Source of the DNA: Gottfriedia luciferensis
Lineage (GTDB): Bacteria > Bacillota > Bacilli > Bacillales > Bacillaceae_G
NCBI RefSeq assembly: GCF_001712755.1
Contig: NZ_MDKC01000034.1
Location: 235,168-299,167 of the forward strand
DNA length: 64,000 nt
Reading direction: 5' to 3'
Shown here: positions 8,043 to 15,782 of the stretch, piece after piece
How positions within the stretch are numbered: the stretch's first letter is position 1
Layout of the letters: the number at the start of each line of letters is the position of its first letter
Notes under the pieces: model-generated
What the model was told of the DNA's origin: nothing
Databases searched by the model: none
Seen by the model: only the letters and a program-made list of their open reading frames with translations
Position numbers and translations under genes: made by a program

Positions 8043-8657
8043 TTACTTTGTTAACTGTGATTTAATTTCTTGAAGCCTTGTTGCTGACTTTCTTCGATAA
8101 ATAATAGTCCATAAAATTGCAGCACCAATAAATCCATAAAGAACATAATTTGAGAAAAATAGATATCTTTCAGTTGATAGATTATAAACCATAATTACCC
8201 GAACGATTGCTTCTGCTAGTAGCATAATTCCCCAGACAAAAGTCATTAATCGCATAACAAAACGAAAATATCTTATACTCCAGTTTTCTGCGAAACGATT
8301 GTTTTGAATAAATCGCATTCCTAAGTAGAATATTAAAGGGCGTTTAAATAAGAGCGAAACTAAAAAGATTATTCCGACTGAAGCAGTTATTAATGATTCT
8401 CTTACAAGTAAAATCTTTTCACTACCACCTAGGAAAACTAATAAAAGTGTCAGAACAATGGTAAAAAGCATTAATCCACCAAAAACATCAAGTTTCTTAT
8501 ACTTCCACAGATGAACTGCATTATCTACTAATGGAAGTAGCATTGCGATCGAGAGAGCTAAAAGACTGCTCATATAGTCTGATAACACTACATAAATAAC
8601 CCAAGGTAAAATACCGTTAATTACTAATGTGAAAATGACATACATACTTTTAGACAT
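8043..8657 (-). CDS. VC0807-family polytopic membrane protein
   Basis: A 204-aa membrane protein with about six hydrophobic segments, two charged loops (KYKKLD around residue 53; RPLIFYLGMRFIQNNRF around 105-122) and a basic C-terminus. The layout resembles the VC0807 / intracellular-septation-like family, whose function is not established. RBS AAAGGGATG lies before ATG 8657. It is first in the operon controlled by the promoter at 8830-8858 and followed by GNAT and TetR genes. Confidence 0.78.
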   Translation of the reverse strand: MSKSMYVIFTLVINGILPWVIYVVLSDYMSSLLALSIAMLLPLVDNAVHLWKYKKLDVFGGLMLFTIVLTLLLVFLGGSEKILLVRESLITASVGIIFLVSLLFKRPLIFYLGMRFIQNNRFAENWSIRYFRFVMRLMTFVWGIMLLAEAIVRVIMVYNLSTERYLFFSNYVLYGFIGAAILWTIIYRRKSATRLQEIKSQLTK

Positions 8658-8798
8658 ATAATCATCCCTTTGATTTATTTTTTAAATAGAGAGTTTGTTT
8701 GAGTGAGATTAGAGGAGTGACAAATATAAAGGTGACAAATACCTACGTAATAGCAAACTTCGATACCTCCATTCTAAATGAGCTATCTGAATTTAAAG

Positions 8799-8811
8799 AC
8801 CGACTGACGGT
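8799..8811. promoter_or_regulatory. TetR-type operator, downstream copy
   Basis: ACCGACTGACGGT is an imperfect 6-1-6 palindrome lying 40 bp from a perfect copy (8839-8851). On the minus-strand transcript it falls about 20 bp past the -10, where a bound repressor would block escape. Confidence 0.75.
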
Positions 8812-8829
8812 TTGTGTTTCTATAAAATT

Positions 8830-8858
8830 ATATTATGTACCGACTGTCGGTATGTTAA
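8830..8858 (-). promoter_or_regulatory. sigma-A promoter of VC0807-GNAT-TetR operon
   Basis: On the minus strand, TTAACA (8858-8853), a 17-bp spacer, then TAATAT (8835-8830). The perfect palindrome ACCGACTGTCGGT occupies the spacer. Confidence 0.8.
8839..8851. promoter_or_regulatory. TetR-type operator in promoter spacer
   Basis: ACCGACTGTCGGT is a perfect 6-1-6 palindrome located between the -35 and -10 of the operon that encodes the TetR protein. It is the likely main autoregulatory site. Confidence 0.82.
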
Positions 8859-8977
8859 TGAAAATAAGTCTTTTTTTGAAAATAGGCTATGGACACATTT
8901 AATTTTTATAAATATGGATAAATAAAAAGGGCGCCTATCCATCAAATAACGATGTAATAGACAACCCCAGTAATTTA

Positions 8978-9613
8978 TTATTTATTAACCAGCATACTCA
9001 AATGTTCAGCCGCCGATCTAATATCTTCTTTCCCTAAAATTGCAGAAACAATTGCAACACCATCAATATTTGTTTCCATTAATTCTGAAACATTTTTTTC
9101 ATTAATACCGCCGATCCCCACGATTGGAATTTTTACTGCCTCACGTATTCTTCGCAACTCATCTGGCGCTAAATATTTTGCATCTAGTTTTGTACTCGTC
9201 GGATACACTGAACCAATTCCAACATAATCCGCACCTTGTTCCTGTGCAATCATTGCTTCTTCTAATGTTGATGCAGATACACCAATAATCATATCTTCTC
9301 CAACAATCTTTCTAGCCACAGTTAAAGGTAAGTCTTCTTGACCGATATGCAATCCATCAGCCTTTATCGCCAAAGCGATATCTAAACGGTCATTAATAAT
9401 CAATGGTACATTATATTTTGAAGTTACTTCTTTTACTTGCATAGCGATTTTGTAAAAATCTAGACTACTACAATTTTTTTCTCTTATTTGTACGATTGTT
9501 GTTCCACCTTTAATTGCTTCCTCAACAGATTGAACTAAATCCCTTGATCCTAATACATCTCGATCCGTTACTAAATAAAGCTTATAATCTATTTTACTTT
9601 TTGTTATAGCCAT
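8978..9613 (-). CDS. thiE: thiamine phosphate synthase
   Basis: ThiE joins hydroxymethylpyrimidine pyrophosphate and thiazole phosphate to make thiamine phosphate. The 211-aa TIM barrel shows YLVTDRD, QIREKN, LIINDRLDIALAIKADGLHIGQEDLP, and GSVYPTSTK near the phosphate site. It is last of thiD-cytX-thiM-thiE and overlaps thiM by 10 nt, with RBS AGGAGG inside the end of thiM. Control is by the upstream TPP riboswitch. Confidence 0.97.
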   Translation of the reverse strand: MAITKSKIDYKLYLVTDRDVLGSRDLVQSVEEAIKGGTTIVQIREKNCSSLDFYKIAMQVKEVTSKYNVPLIINDRLDIALAIKADGLHIGQEDLPLTVARKIVGEDMIIGVSASTLEEAMIAQEQGADYVGIGSVYPTSTKLDAKYLAPDELRRIREAVKIPIVGIGGINEKNVSELMETNIDGVAIVSAILGKEDIRSAAEHLSMLVNK

Positions 9614-10416
9614 TCGATTTTTCCTCCTGTTAGAAGTGTATCAACAGAAGCTTTAGATACCTCATCAAATAAGTTTACTTTAAATGTACCGATTCCTTGC
9701 CCTTCAGTTAGTCGAGCTTTAGCGAGCTCTCCACATAGTCCCATTGTAGTAATTCCTGAAACTGCAGCAAGGAAATAATCATTCGTTGCACCAGCATAAG
9801 TTCCGATTAATGATGTACTCATACATCCAGTTCCAGTTACATCAGCTAGCATTTTATCTCCATTTGAAATGGTACATACTCGGTCTTGTTCTGCAATAAT
9901 ATCTACCGCACCTGTAATTGCAACTACTGAGCCTAATTTCGCTGAAAGAGATTTTGCTATTTCAACACCGTCTTCTTCACCAGCTACAGAATCAACACCT
10001 TTAATTTGTACATTTAAGCCAGCAATCATTTTAATTTCTGACATATTTCCACGAACTACGGCAAAACGTACTTCTTTCAATAATTTAGCAGTCGTTTCTG
10101 TACGTAGAGTTGTTGCCCCTACTCCAACGGGATCTAATATAACTGGTACGCCTAATTGATTAGCTTTTTTACCAGCTTTAATCATTGATTGAATTGTTCT
10201 TTCATTTAATGTTCCAATATTAATAACAAGAGCTGATGCAAAAGATACCATTTCTTCTACTTCGGCTAAATCATCTGCCATAACTGGTGATCCACCTAGA
10301 GCTAACACCATATTTGCACAGTCATTTACAGTTACATAATTTGTAATGTGGTGAACTAAAGGCTTTTTCTCTTTTACGCTTTCAAGAATTTGACTCATTT
10401 CATTCATAGTTAACAT
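9604..10416 (-). CDS. thiM: hydroxyethylthiazole kinase
   Basis: ThiM phosphorylates the thiazole moiety for salvage. Key motifs are HHITNYVTVNDCAN near the N-terminus and VTGTGCMSTSLIGTYAG, the ribokinase-like anion hole. The frame runs open to 10485, but GGGGGAG before ATG 10416 and family length (270 aa) set the start. It overlaps the end of cytX by 17 nt and thiE by 10 nt, so translation is coupled. Confidence 0.96.
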   Translation of the reverse strand: MLTMNEMSQILESVKEKKPLVHHITNYVTVNDCANMVLALGGSPVMADDLAEVEEMVSFASALVINIGTLNERTIQSMIKAGKKANQLGVPVILDPVGVGATTLRTETTAKLLKEVRFAVVRGNMSEIKMIAGLNVQIKGVDSVAGEEDGVEIAKSLSAKLGSVVAITGAVDIIAEQDRVCTISNGDKMLADVTGTGCMSTSLIGTYAGATNDYFLAAVSGITTMGLCGELAKARLTEGQGIGTFKVNLFDEVSKASVDTLLTGGKIEWL

Positions 10417-11638
10417 TTTTTTCTCCCCCGATTTGCTTTCGAACAAGCTTATTAATAACAAATTGAACAACAATATAAATGACACAAATTAAAATCATAC
10501 TTGGAACAGTAGCTCCAAGGAAGAAGTCTAATTGTACGAACTTACGATAAATAAAAACGCCTAAAATCCATGTAATAAATGCGATCCAATCAATCTTCAA
10601 CGATTTACTTATACTTGTTCTTTTTAGAATAAAATAGTCCGTTAATAAAATTGCATATAACGGCGCAAAAAATGAACCAATTGTATATAAAAATCCTTCA
10701 TACTTCTCAATAGGGAAAATAACGGCCAATAACGTTCCAATAGCTGTAACGATAAGGGCAATATGTTTTCCATTTAGCTTTGGAAAAATGGTTGTAACTG
10801 ATATTCCTGCAGAGTAAGCATCCATGAAAGTCGTTGTAACAGTCGCTAAGACGACAATACCAACTGCAAATAATCCTAGATTTGCACTCATTAAAACAGC
10901 AACCGGGTCTACTTGATTAAATGCTAATGCTGCGCCAAGCCCAATAATATACATCCAAGAGCTACCAAACATATAGCCTATAAAACTACCGATTGCACCA
11001 TCCTTTGTTGTCTTTGCAAATCGAGTATAATCACTAATTAATGGAATCCACGATAATGGCATAATCACTGATAATTCAACGGCTTCACCAAAAGATAATC
11101 CAGAAGTGCTTGGTTGTGTTAAGATTTTATCGCTTTTAAAAATGACAAAACAAAGTACAATTGTTAAAACAAACAATAAACAAACAGCTAAACTATTTAG
11201 TTTTTTTGAAGCATTTTGTCCAAAGTACAACCAGATTGCTATTAATACTCCAATTACTAAACACCAAACCCATAGGTGGTCAAACCCGTAATCCTTTATT
11301 GTAACTAAATTGATTGAGCGAGCTCCTGTTAAAATCATAATTGCTGTCCAGCCTAGTAACTGTAAAACATTTAAAATCGAAAACAAATAGCTACCATAAT
11401 TACCAAATGAAATTTTTGTAGATTCCATGGCCGATAATCTTTGCTGAGAACCAATGACCCCACCTAAGATAAGTAATAATGTTCCAAGTAAATGCCCTAC
11501 TAAAATGGCGGTCAAACCTTTCTTAAAACCTAGTGGTGCTACTAGGGCACCCGTCATAATTTCTGCTACAGAAACTGCCGCACCAAACCATAATGTTGTA
11601 AAGTTCCACTTCGTCATTTTTGCATTTGGATTAGACAT
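10400..11638 (-). CDS. cytX: CytX-type NCS1 permease (probable hydroxymethylpyrimidine transporter)
   Basis: A polytopic NCS1-family permease of 412 aa with about 12 membrane segments; it opens WNFTTLWFGAAVSVAEIMTG, typical of CytX. Sitting between thiD and thiM behind a TPP riboswitch, it most likely imports hydroxymethylpyrimidine or a related thiamine precursor. The start is ATG 11638 because GGCAGGAG precedes it; a frame to 11659 also exists. It overlaps thiD by 8 nt. The substrate is inferred from operon context and known CytX gene neighbourhoods. Confidence 0.9.
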   Translation of the reverse strand: MSNPNAKMTKWNFTTLWFGAAVSVAEIMTGALVAPLGFKKGLTAILVGHLLGTLLLILGGVIGSQQRLSAMESTKISFGNYGSYLFSILNVLQLLGWTAIMILTGARSINLVTIKDYGFDHLWVWCLVIGVLIAIWLYFGQNASKKLNSLAVCLLFVLTIVLCFVIFKSDKILTQPSTSGLSFGEAVELSVIMPLSWIPLISDYTRFAKTTKDGAIGSFIGYMFGSSWMYIIGLGAALAFNQVDPVAVLMSANLGLFAVGIVVLATVTTTFMDAYSAGISVTTIFPKLNGKHIALIVTAIGTLLAVIFPIEKYEGFLYTIGSFFAPLYAILLTDYFILKRTSISKSLKIDWIAFITWILGVFIYRKFVQLDFFLGATVPSMILICVIYIVVQFVINKLVRKQIGGEKNVNYE

Positions 11639-12437
11639 GTTGTACTCCTGCCTTTTCATACAACGAGTAGAAATGATGTACAGGACCTACCCCTTTTCCA
11701 ATCGAAAAAGAATGTTGGATTGCTAATGTTATATAGTTTTTTGCCTCTCTAATTGCCTCAATTAATTCAAGTTCATTTGCTAAATTAGATGTAATAGCTG
11801 AAGATAAAGTACAACCTGTACCGTGAGTATTAATTGTATTAATTCTAGCGCTATTAAAGCTTGTAAACTCCTCACCATTAAAACAAATATCAGTAGCTTC
11901 ACCTTCTAGATGACCACCCTTTACAAGGACGTTTTTAGCACCTAATGAATGAATTTGAGTAGCAGCTTCCTTCATCTCTTCAATGGTTGTAATTTTTCTT
12001 CCAGTAATAACTTCTGCTTCAGGAAGATTTGGCGTAATAACCGTTGCTAACGGAATCAATTCTTTAATTAAAGCTTCCTTTGCATCAGGACTTAATAAGT
12101 CAAATCCGCTTTTTGAAACCATAACTGGATCAACCACGACTTGCTTTGGTTTATATTGCTTTAATTTCTCAGCAATGACTTTAATCGTCTCTATTTGAGA
12201 TACCATTCCAATTTTTACAGCATCTACTTCAATATCAGTAAAAATTGCATCTAACTGACTAGCAATAATCTCTGGTGTCATATCTTGTACTGCAAACACT
12301 CCTTGCGTATTTTGAGCAGTTACTGCTGTAATTACACTCATTCCAAAAACACGATGAGCTGAAAATGTCTTTAAATCAGCTTGAATACCTGCACCACCAC
12401 TTGAATCAGAGCCTGCTATCGTTAATACTTTCTTCAA
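11631..12437 (-). CDS. thiD: hydroxymethylpyrimidine/phosphomethylpyrimidine kinase
   Basis: ThiD phosphorylates HMP and HMP-P. The ribokinase-fold protein begins KKVLTIAGSDSSGGAGIQAD, has the VVDPVMVSKSG segment and the anion-hole motif NTHGTGCTLSSAI. The frame extends upstream to 12548, but those residues cross the riboswitch terminator. The sensible start is TTG 12437, which has AGGGGGAAG in front and gives 268 aa. It is first in the thi operon. Confidence 0.95.
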   Translation of the reverse strand: MKKVLTIAGSDSSGGAGIQADLKTFSAHRVFGMSVITAVTAQNTQGVFAVQDMTPEIIASQLDAIFTDIEVDAVKIGMVSQIETIKVIAEKLKQYKPKQVVVDPVMVSKSGFDLLSPDAKEALIKELIPLATVITPNLPEAEVITGRKITTIEEMKEAATQIHSLGAKNVLVKGGHLEGEATDICFNGEEFTSFNSARINTINTHGTGCTLSSAITSNLANELELIEAIREAKNYITLAIQHSFSIGKGVGPVHHFYSLYEKAGVQHV

Positions 12438-12508
12438 TTCTCTTCCCCCTATTTCATGAATAGAACTCTTTGATCTTACAGATAGAAGATGAAACTTGAT
12501 TTTAAATA

Positions 12509-12541
12509 CAAAAAAGCACAAATCCCATAAGGACTTGTGCT
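12509..12541 (-). terminator. expression-platform terminator of TPP riboswitch
   Basis: On the minus strand GCACAAGTCC pairs with GGATTTGTGC and is followed by TTTTTT. It lies between the aptamer and thiD, so TPP binding should terminate transcription. Confidence 0.9.
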
Positions 12542-12582
12542 CGAACAAATCAATGTTATGAATACAAAATATGTATTCTACC

Positions 12583-12680
12583 GTTCACTTTCCTACGCTG
12601 GCATTATCCAGATCAGGTTAAAGGGTCAAAGACTTATGTGTCTTAATCTCAGCCGAACATTTACGGCACCCCTAGTACTA
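12583..12680 (-). promoter_or_regulatory. TPP riboswitch (THI element)
   Basis: On the minus strand the aptamer begins with GGGGTGCC and contains GCTGAGA and then ACCTGATCTGGATAATGCC followed by GCGTAGGAAAGT, the conserved THI-box segments. It lies upstream of thiD-cytX-thiM-thiE and is followed by a terminator. Confidence 0.96.
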
Positions 12681-12708
12681 TTCAATTATTAAAGTAAATT
12701 ACTTTATC

Positions 12709-12737
12709 ATCTTAATTAATCCTTCTACTTTATTCAA
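12709..12737 (-). promoter_or_regulatory. probable promoter of thi operon
   Basis: On the minus strand, TTGAAT (12737-12732), 17 bp, TAAGAT (12714-12709), starting transcription about 25-30 nt before the TPP aptamer. Confidence 0.55.
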
Positions 12738-12788
12738 GTATTTAGACAGATTACTTTAAATTTTATCTTTTTAGTTTACGTTATACTT

Positions 12789-12941
12789 CTATTTTGAATA
12801 ATTTGTATCACAATTTGAACTACAAGTTTTTGCGATTGAACAAGAACCACATTTACCTTTTTTTGTTTTCTTTATATATCGTAAAAGTGTCCAACCTGCA
12901 TATCCAAAAATAAGAGCTCCTATTATAATATTGACAATCAT
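12789..12941 (-). CDS. FeoB-associated Cys-rich membrane protein
   Basis: A 50-codon gene. It encodes one N-terminal membrane segment (MIVNIIIGALIFGYAGWTLL), a basic stretch (RYIKKTKKGK), then a Cys-rich tail with four Cys spaced CGSC-x5-C-x3-C. This is the layout of the small FeoB-associated Cys-rich proteins found next to feoB in Firmicutes. It begins 18 nt after the feoB stop with AAAGGGG about 9 nt before its ATG. It probably assists ferrous iron transport or electron/metal handling at FeoB; mechanism unknown. Confidence 0.85.
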   Translation of the reverse strand: MIVNIIIGALIFGYAGWTLLRYIKKTKKGKCGSCSIAKTCSSNCDTNYSK

Positions 12942-12959
12942 AAGTAGATACCCCTTTCT

Positions 12960-14960
12960 TTAGTAGCCTAATAGACTTCCAACCTGATAGATAATTAGCG
13001 CTAAGATATACGCAATAACTAGTGCATATCCAACTGAGAAATACGTCCATTTAGCTGAACCTGTTTCTTTACGAATTGTCGCAACAGTTGCAAGACATGG
13101 TACATACAATAAGACAAATACCATAAAGCTAAATGCAGAAAGTGCAGAAAACTGTGTCGACAATATTCCTTGTAAAGAATTTGCATTTGACACGTGATAG
13201 ATAATATTCATGGCAGATACAACAACCTCTTTAGCCAAAAATCCTGTTAGTAAAGAAGCACCTGCTTGCCATGTCCCGAACCCTAACGGTGCAAGTATTG
13301 GTGTAAGTATTCCGCCAATCATTGCTAAAAAGCTATCATCCATTGAAACACCTAAACCACTTGGTCCCATATAAGATAATAACCAGATTACTACAGAACC
13401 ACCAAAAATAAACGTACCTGCTTTTCGAATAAATCCTTTACCTTTATCCCATGTGCTTCTAAACAAAGCTTTACCTTGTGGCATACGGTATGGTGGGAGT
13501 TCTACAACAAATAATGAAAACTCACCTTTTAATATAGTAGATGAAAAGACCTTAGCTAGTACTAATGCAACAACTATTCCGAGTATATACAGTGAAAAAA
13601 CAACTATTGCTTGATTTTTCGCAAAAAAAGCGCCAACGAATAGTGCATATACCGGCAAACGTGCCGAACAAGACATTAATGGTGTTAACAAAATCGTGAG
13701 TAGTCTCTCTCTAGGCTGTTCAATCGTTCTAGCTGCCATAACTCCAGGTACATTACAACCAAATCCAATAATCATTGGAATAAATGCCTTTCCGGTTAAA
13801 CCAACCATTTCCATCGAACGATCCATTACTAAAGCCGCTCGCGACATATATCCAAAATCTTCAAGGAATGATATTAGTAAAAACAAAATAAAAATTTGTG
13901 GAACAAAGACTAAAACTCCACCAACACCGGCAACAATACCATCAAGAACAACTGCTTTTATAAAACCAGATGCATGTATTGCATTTAAGCCGTTTGTTAG
14001 CCAGTCTGTTATAGGTCCAGATAAAAACCCATCTAATGCGTCAGATAAGGGTAAGCCCAACCAATCAAAAGTAAGCTTAAACATTAAAAACATTGTCACT
14101 AGGAAAATAGGAATACCCAATATTGGGTGTGTCACAAATCGATCAATTCGATCAGTTAACGTAACTGCTTCATTAGATTCTTTCTCCACGGATCTACCAA
14201 TTAAATTTGAAATGACTTCTTTTCTTACAGAATAAATCCATTTTGAAGGTGAGACACCTTGTTCACTGTTTAATTGTTCCTCTGTTGTTTTAATTACTTG
14301 GTCAATTTTACTAAAATCGTAGGATGAAGCTATAAATTCTATTACCTCTTTATTGCCCTCTAAGATTTGTATTGCAGTCCATCTTTTAGGAATAGATAAA
14401 GTTGAAGGTAATAGAGTCATAATATTTTTAATACCTTCTTCAATAATTAATCCATAATCAATTTCAAACTCAACTTCAGATTGAGGAATTGTCTCTAATA
14501 ATTCATTTACCTCGTTTGTTCCCTTACCCGATCTAGCATCAATTGGAATAACTGGTACTTGTAATATCTTTGAGATACTAGAAGGATCAACTGAAATTCC
14601 TCTCCTTTTAGCAACATCAACCATATTTAGACCAATAATCATTGATTTATTAAACTCTAGAAGTTGAAGTGTGAGCATTAAATTTCTCTCTAATTGAGCA
14701 GCGTCAACAATATTAATCATTCCATCAAATGTTTCATTTACAAAAAAATGTGAAACAACGGCCTCATCTTTTGAAAGAGGGCTTAGAGAATAGATACCTG
14801 GTAAATCAATTAGATTTCCAAGTTTATTTTTAATAGTCCCTACCTTTTTTTCAACGGTAACCCCACTCCAATTTCCTACGTATTGGTATGTACCTGTTAA
14901 ATTATTAAATAGAGAAGTTTTTCCTGTATTTGGATTTCCAATAAGCGCTATATTTAACAT
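12960..14960 (-). CDS. feoB: ferrous iron transport protein B
   Basis: FeoB is the membrane GTPase/permease for Fe2+. The N-terminal G domain shows G1 GNPNTGKTS, the switch region GNWSGVTVEKK, G3 DLPGIYSL and G4 NMVD. A helical linker follows, then a polytopic domain with two Gate repeats (about residues 280-666) including the conserved CNVPG and CSARLPVY segments. The start is ATG 14960 (666 aa); a frame to 15035 would overlap feoA heavily without an RBS. The start overlaps the feoA stop by 7 nt. Control is by the Fur box before feoA. Confidence 0.97.
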   Translation of the reverse strand: MLNIALIGNPNTGKTSLFNNLTGTYQYVGNWSGVTVEKKVGTIKNKLGNLIDLPGIYSLSPLSKDEAVVSHFFVNETFDGMINIVDAAQLERNLMLTLQLLEFNKSMIIGLNMVDVAKRRGISVDPSSISKILQVPVIPIDARSGKGTNEVNELLETIPQSEVEFEIDYGLIIEEGIKNIMTLLPSTLSIPKRWTAIQILEGNKEVIEFIASSYDFSKIDQVIKTTEEQLNSEQGVSPSKWIYSVRKEVISNLIGRSVEKESNEAVTLTDRIDRFVTHPILGIPIFLVTMFLMFKLTFDWLGLPLSDALDGFLSGPITDWLTNGLNAIHASGFIKAVVLDGIVAGVGGVLVFVPQIFILFLLISFLEDFGYMSRAALVMDRSMEMVGLTGKAFIPMIIGFGCNVPGVMAARTIEQPRERLLTILLTPLMSCSARLPVYALFVGAFFAKNQAIVVFSLYILGIVVALVLAKVFSSTILKGEFSLFVVELPPYRMPQGKALFRSTWDKGKGFIRKAGTFIFGGSVVIWLLSYMGPSGLGVSMDDSFLAMIGGILTPILAPLGFGTWQAGASLLTGFLAKEVVVSAMNIIYHVSNANSLQGILSTQFSALSAFSFMVFVLLYVPCLATVATIRKETGSAKWTYFSVGYALVIAYILALIIYQVGSLLGY

Positions 14961-15184
14961 ATTTTTTCTACCTTTATCCCCGATGCATCTAGAAATCGAA
15001 TACCAAGTGATTGTCCACAATTTTCTATCATACAAGGTCCCTTAAATGGCATTGTACATTGTAGGCAGACCATAGACCCTTCACTTATCCCTAAATCTAA
15101 AAGACGTCTCTTCACTGCATCAGCTAGTGATGACAAATCTGTTATTTTTGCTTTTTCGCCTTTTTTTAATTCTGAAAGTAACAT
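14954..15184 (-). CDS. feoA: ferrous iron transport protein A
   Basis: A 76-aa SH3-like cytoplasmic partner of FeoB (KKGEKAKITDLSS... RRLLDLGISEGS). ATG 15184 is preceded by GGGGGAA; the frame upstream of it runs through the promoter and is not used. It is coupled to feoB by a 7-nt overlap. The Fur box at 15232-15246 lies about 50 bp upstream. Confidence 0.95.
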   Translation of the reverse strand: MLLSELKKGEKAKITDLSSLADAVKRRLLDLGISEGSMVCLQCTMPFKGPCMIENCGQSLGIRFLDASGIKVEKIC

Positions 15185-15231
15185 AAGTGATTCCCCCGGA
15201 TCAAAACTTATTATATATAAACAATCAATAA

Positions 15232-15246
15232 TGATAATCTTTATCA
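15232..15246. promoter_or_regulatory. Fur box upstream of feoAB
   Basis: TGATAATCTTTATCA matches the Bacillus 7-1-7 Fur consensus (TGATAATNATTATCA) with one mismatch, close in front of feoA. Confidence 0.85.
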
Positions 15247-15344
15247 ATATCTTTATCTTAAGTCAATACTAGTTAATTGTCTACCTGCTTTTATGAAAAG
15301 GTTTACCTAAGAAAAAAATTCCAAAACCGAGCAAAAAAAACAAG

Positions 15345-15381
15345 AAAAAACCCACAAAGAAAATTCTATGTAGGCTTTTTT
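15345..15381 (-). terminator. terminator after FTR1-associated lipoprotein
   Basis: On the minus strand AAAAAAGCCTACA pairs with TGTGGGTTTTTT (one bulge, one G-U), ending in a T tract. Confidence 0.7.
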
Positions 15382-15407
15382 GAAAACAATGATTAATTAA
15401 TTCTTTA

Positions 15408-15782
15408 TTATTTTAAGTCTTTAACTTCTTTTAATACGCTTTCTAATTCGTCACCAGCTTGGTTAAGTGTATCTGCATTCAATGGAGATACCTTTACTCC
15501 TGCTTCAATAATATGAAGTGGCGTTTCTACTTTTTCATAAAGTGATTTGTCTTTATCTTTTACTGAGTCTTCGAATTTTTCCCATGATTTTTCAAGGGCT
15601 TCTCCGCTATCTTTTGCCTTTGCTTCATCATTATTTGAAATTTGTGTTTTTAATTCTGAAATCGTTTTGATCATATCATCAGAACCAGTTTTAATTGCAT
15701 CGTCTGTTTTCGTTCCACATGCAGATAAAGTTAAAGATAGTCCTAATGCCATTGCTGCGACTAGTTTTTTATTAGATAACAT
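15408..15782 (-). CDS. FTR1-associated lipoprotein with single W-E-Y-E helical domain
   Basis: A 124-aa predicted lipoprotein with lipobox LSAC (Cys22). The mature part is helical and carries the pattern LEKSWEKFEDSVKDKDKSLYEKVE. The same W-x3-E ... Y-x2-E pattern appears twice in the extracellular N-terminus of the adjacent FTR1 permease, so all three look homologous. Its start overlaps the permease stop by 11 nt. It probably serves as an extracytoplasmic iron-binding partner in place of EfeO; this is inference. Confidence 0.75.
   Translation of the reverse strand: MLSNKKLVAAMALGLSLTLSACGTKTDDAIKTGSDDMIKTISELKTQISNNDEAKAKDSGEALEKSWEKFEDSVKDKDKSLYEKVETPLHIIEAGVKVSPLNADTLNQAGDELESVLKEVKDLK

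Noticed and set aside
8699..8902. A 67-codon plus-strand frame
   Set aside because: It runs across the TetR operators and the minus-strand promoter, has no good RBS and no family signal.
8918..8943. Possible terminator after thiE
   Set aside because: ATGGATA and TATCCAT can pair, but the stem is short with a 14-nt loop and no T tract follows it directly.
12853..13050. A 65-codon minus-strand frame
   Set aside because: It overlaps the feoB end and the FeoB-associated Cys-rich gene in the wrong frame. The real small gene is at 12789-12941.
15240..15275. Promoter of feoAB
   Set aside because: TTGACT with a 17-bp spacer leads only to a weak TAAAGA; the Fur box is solid but the promoter call is not.
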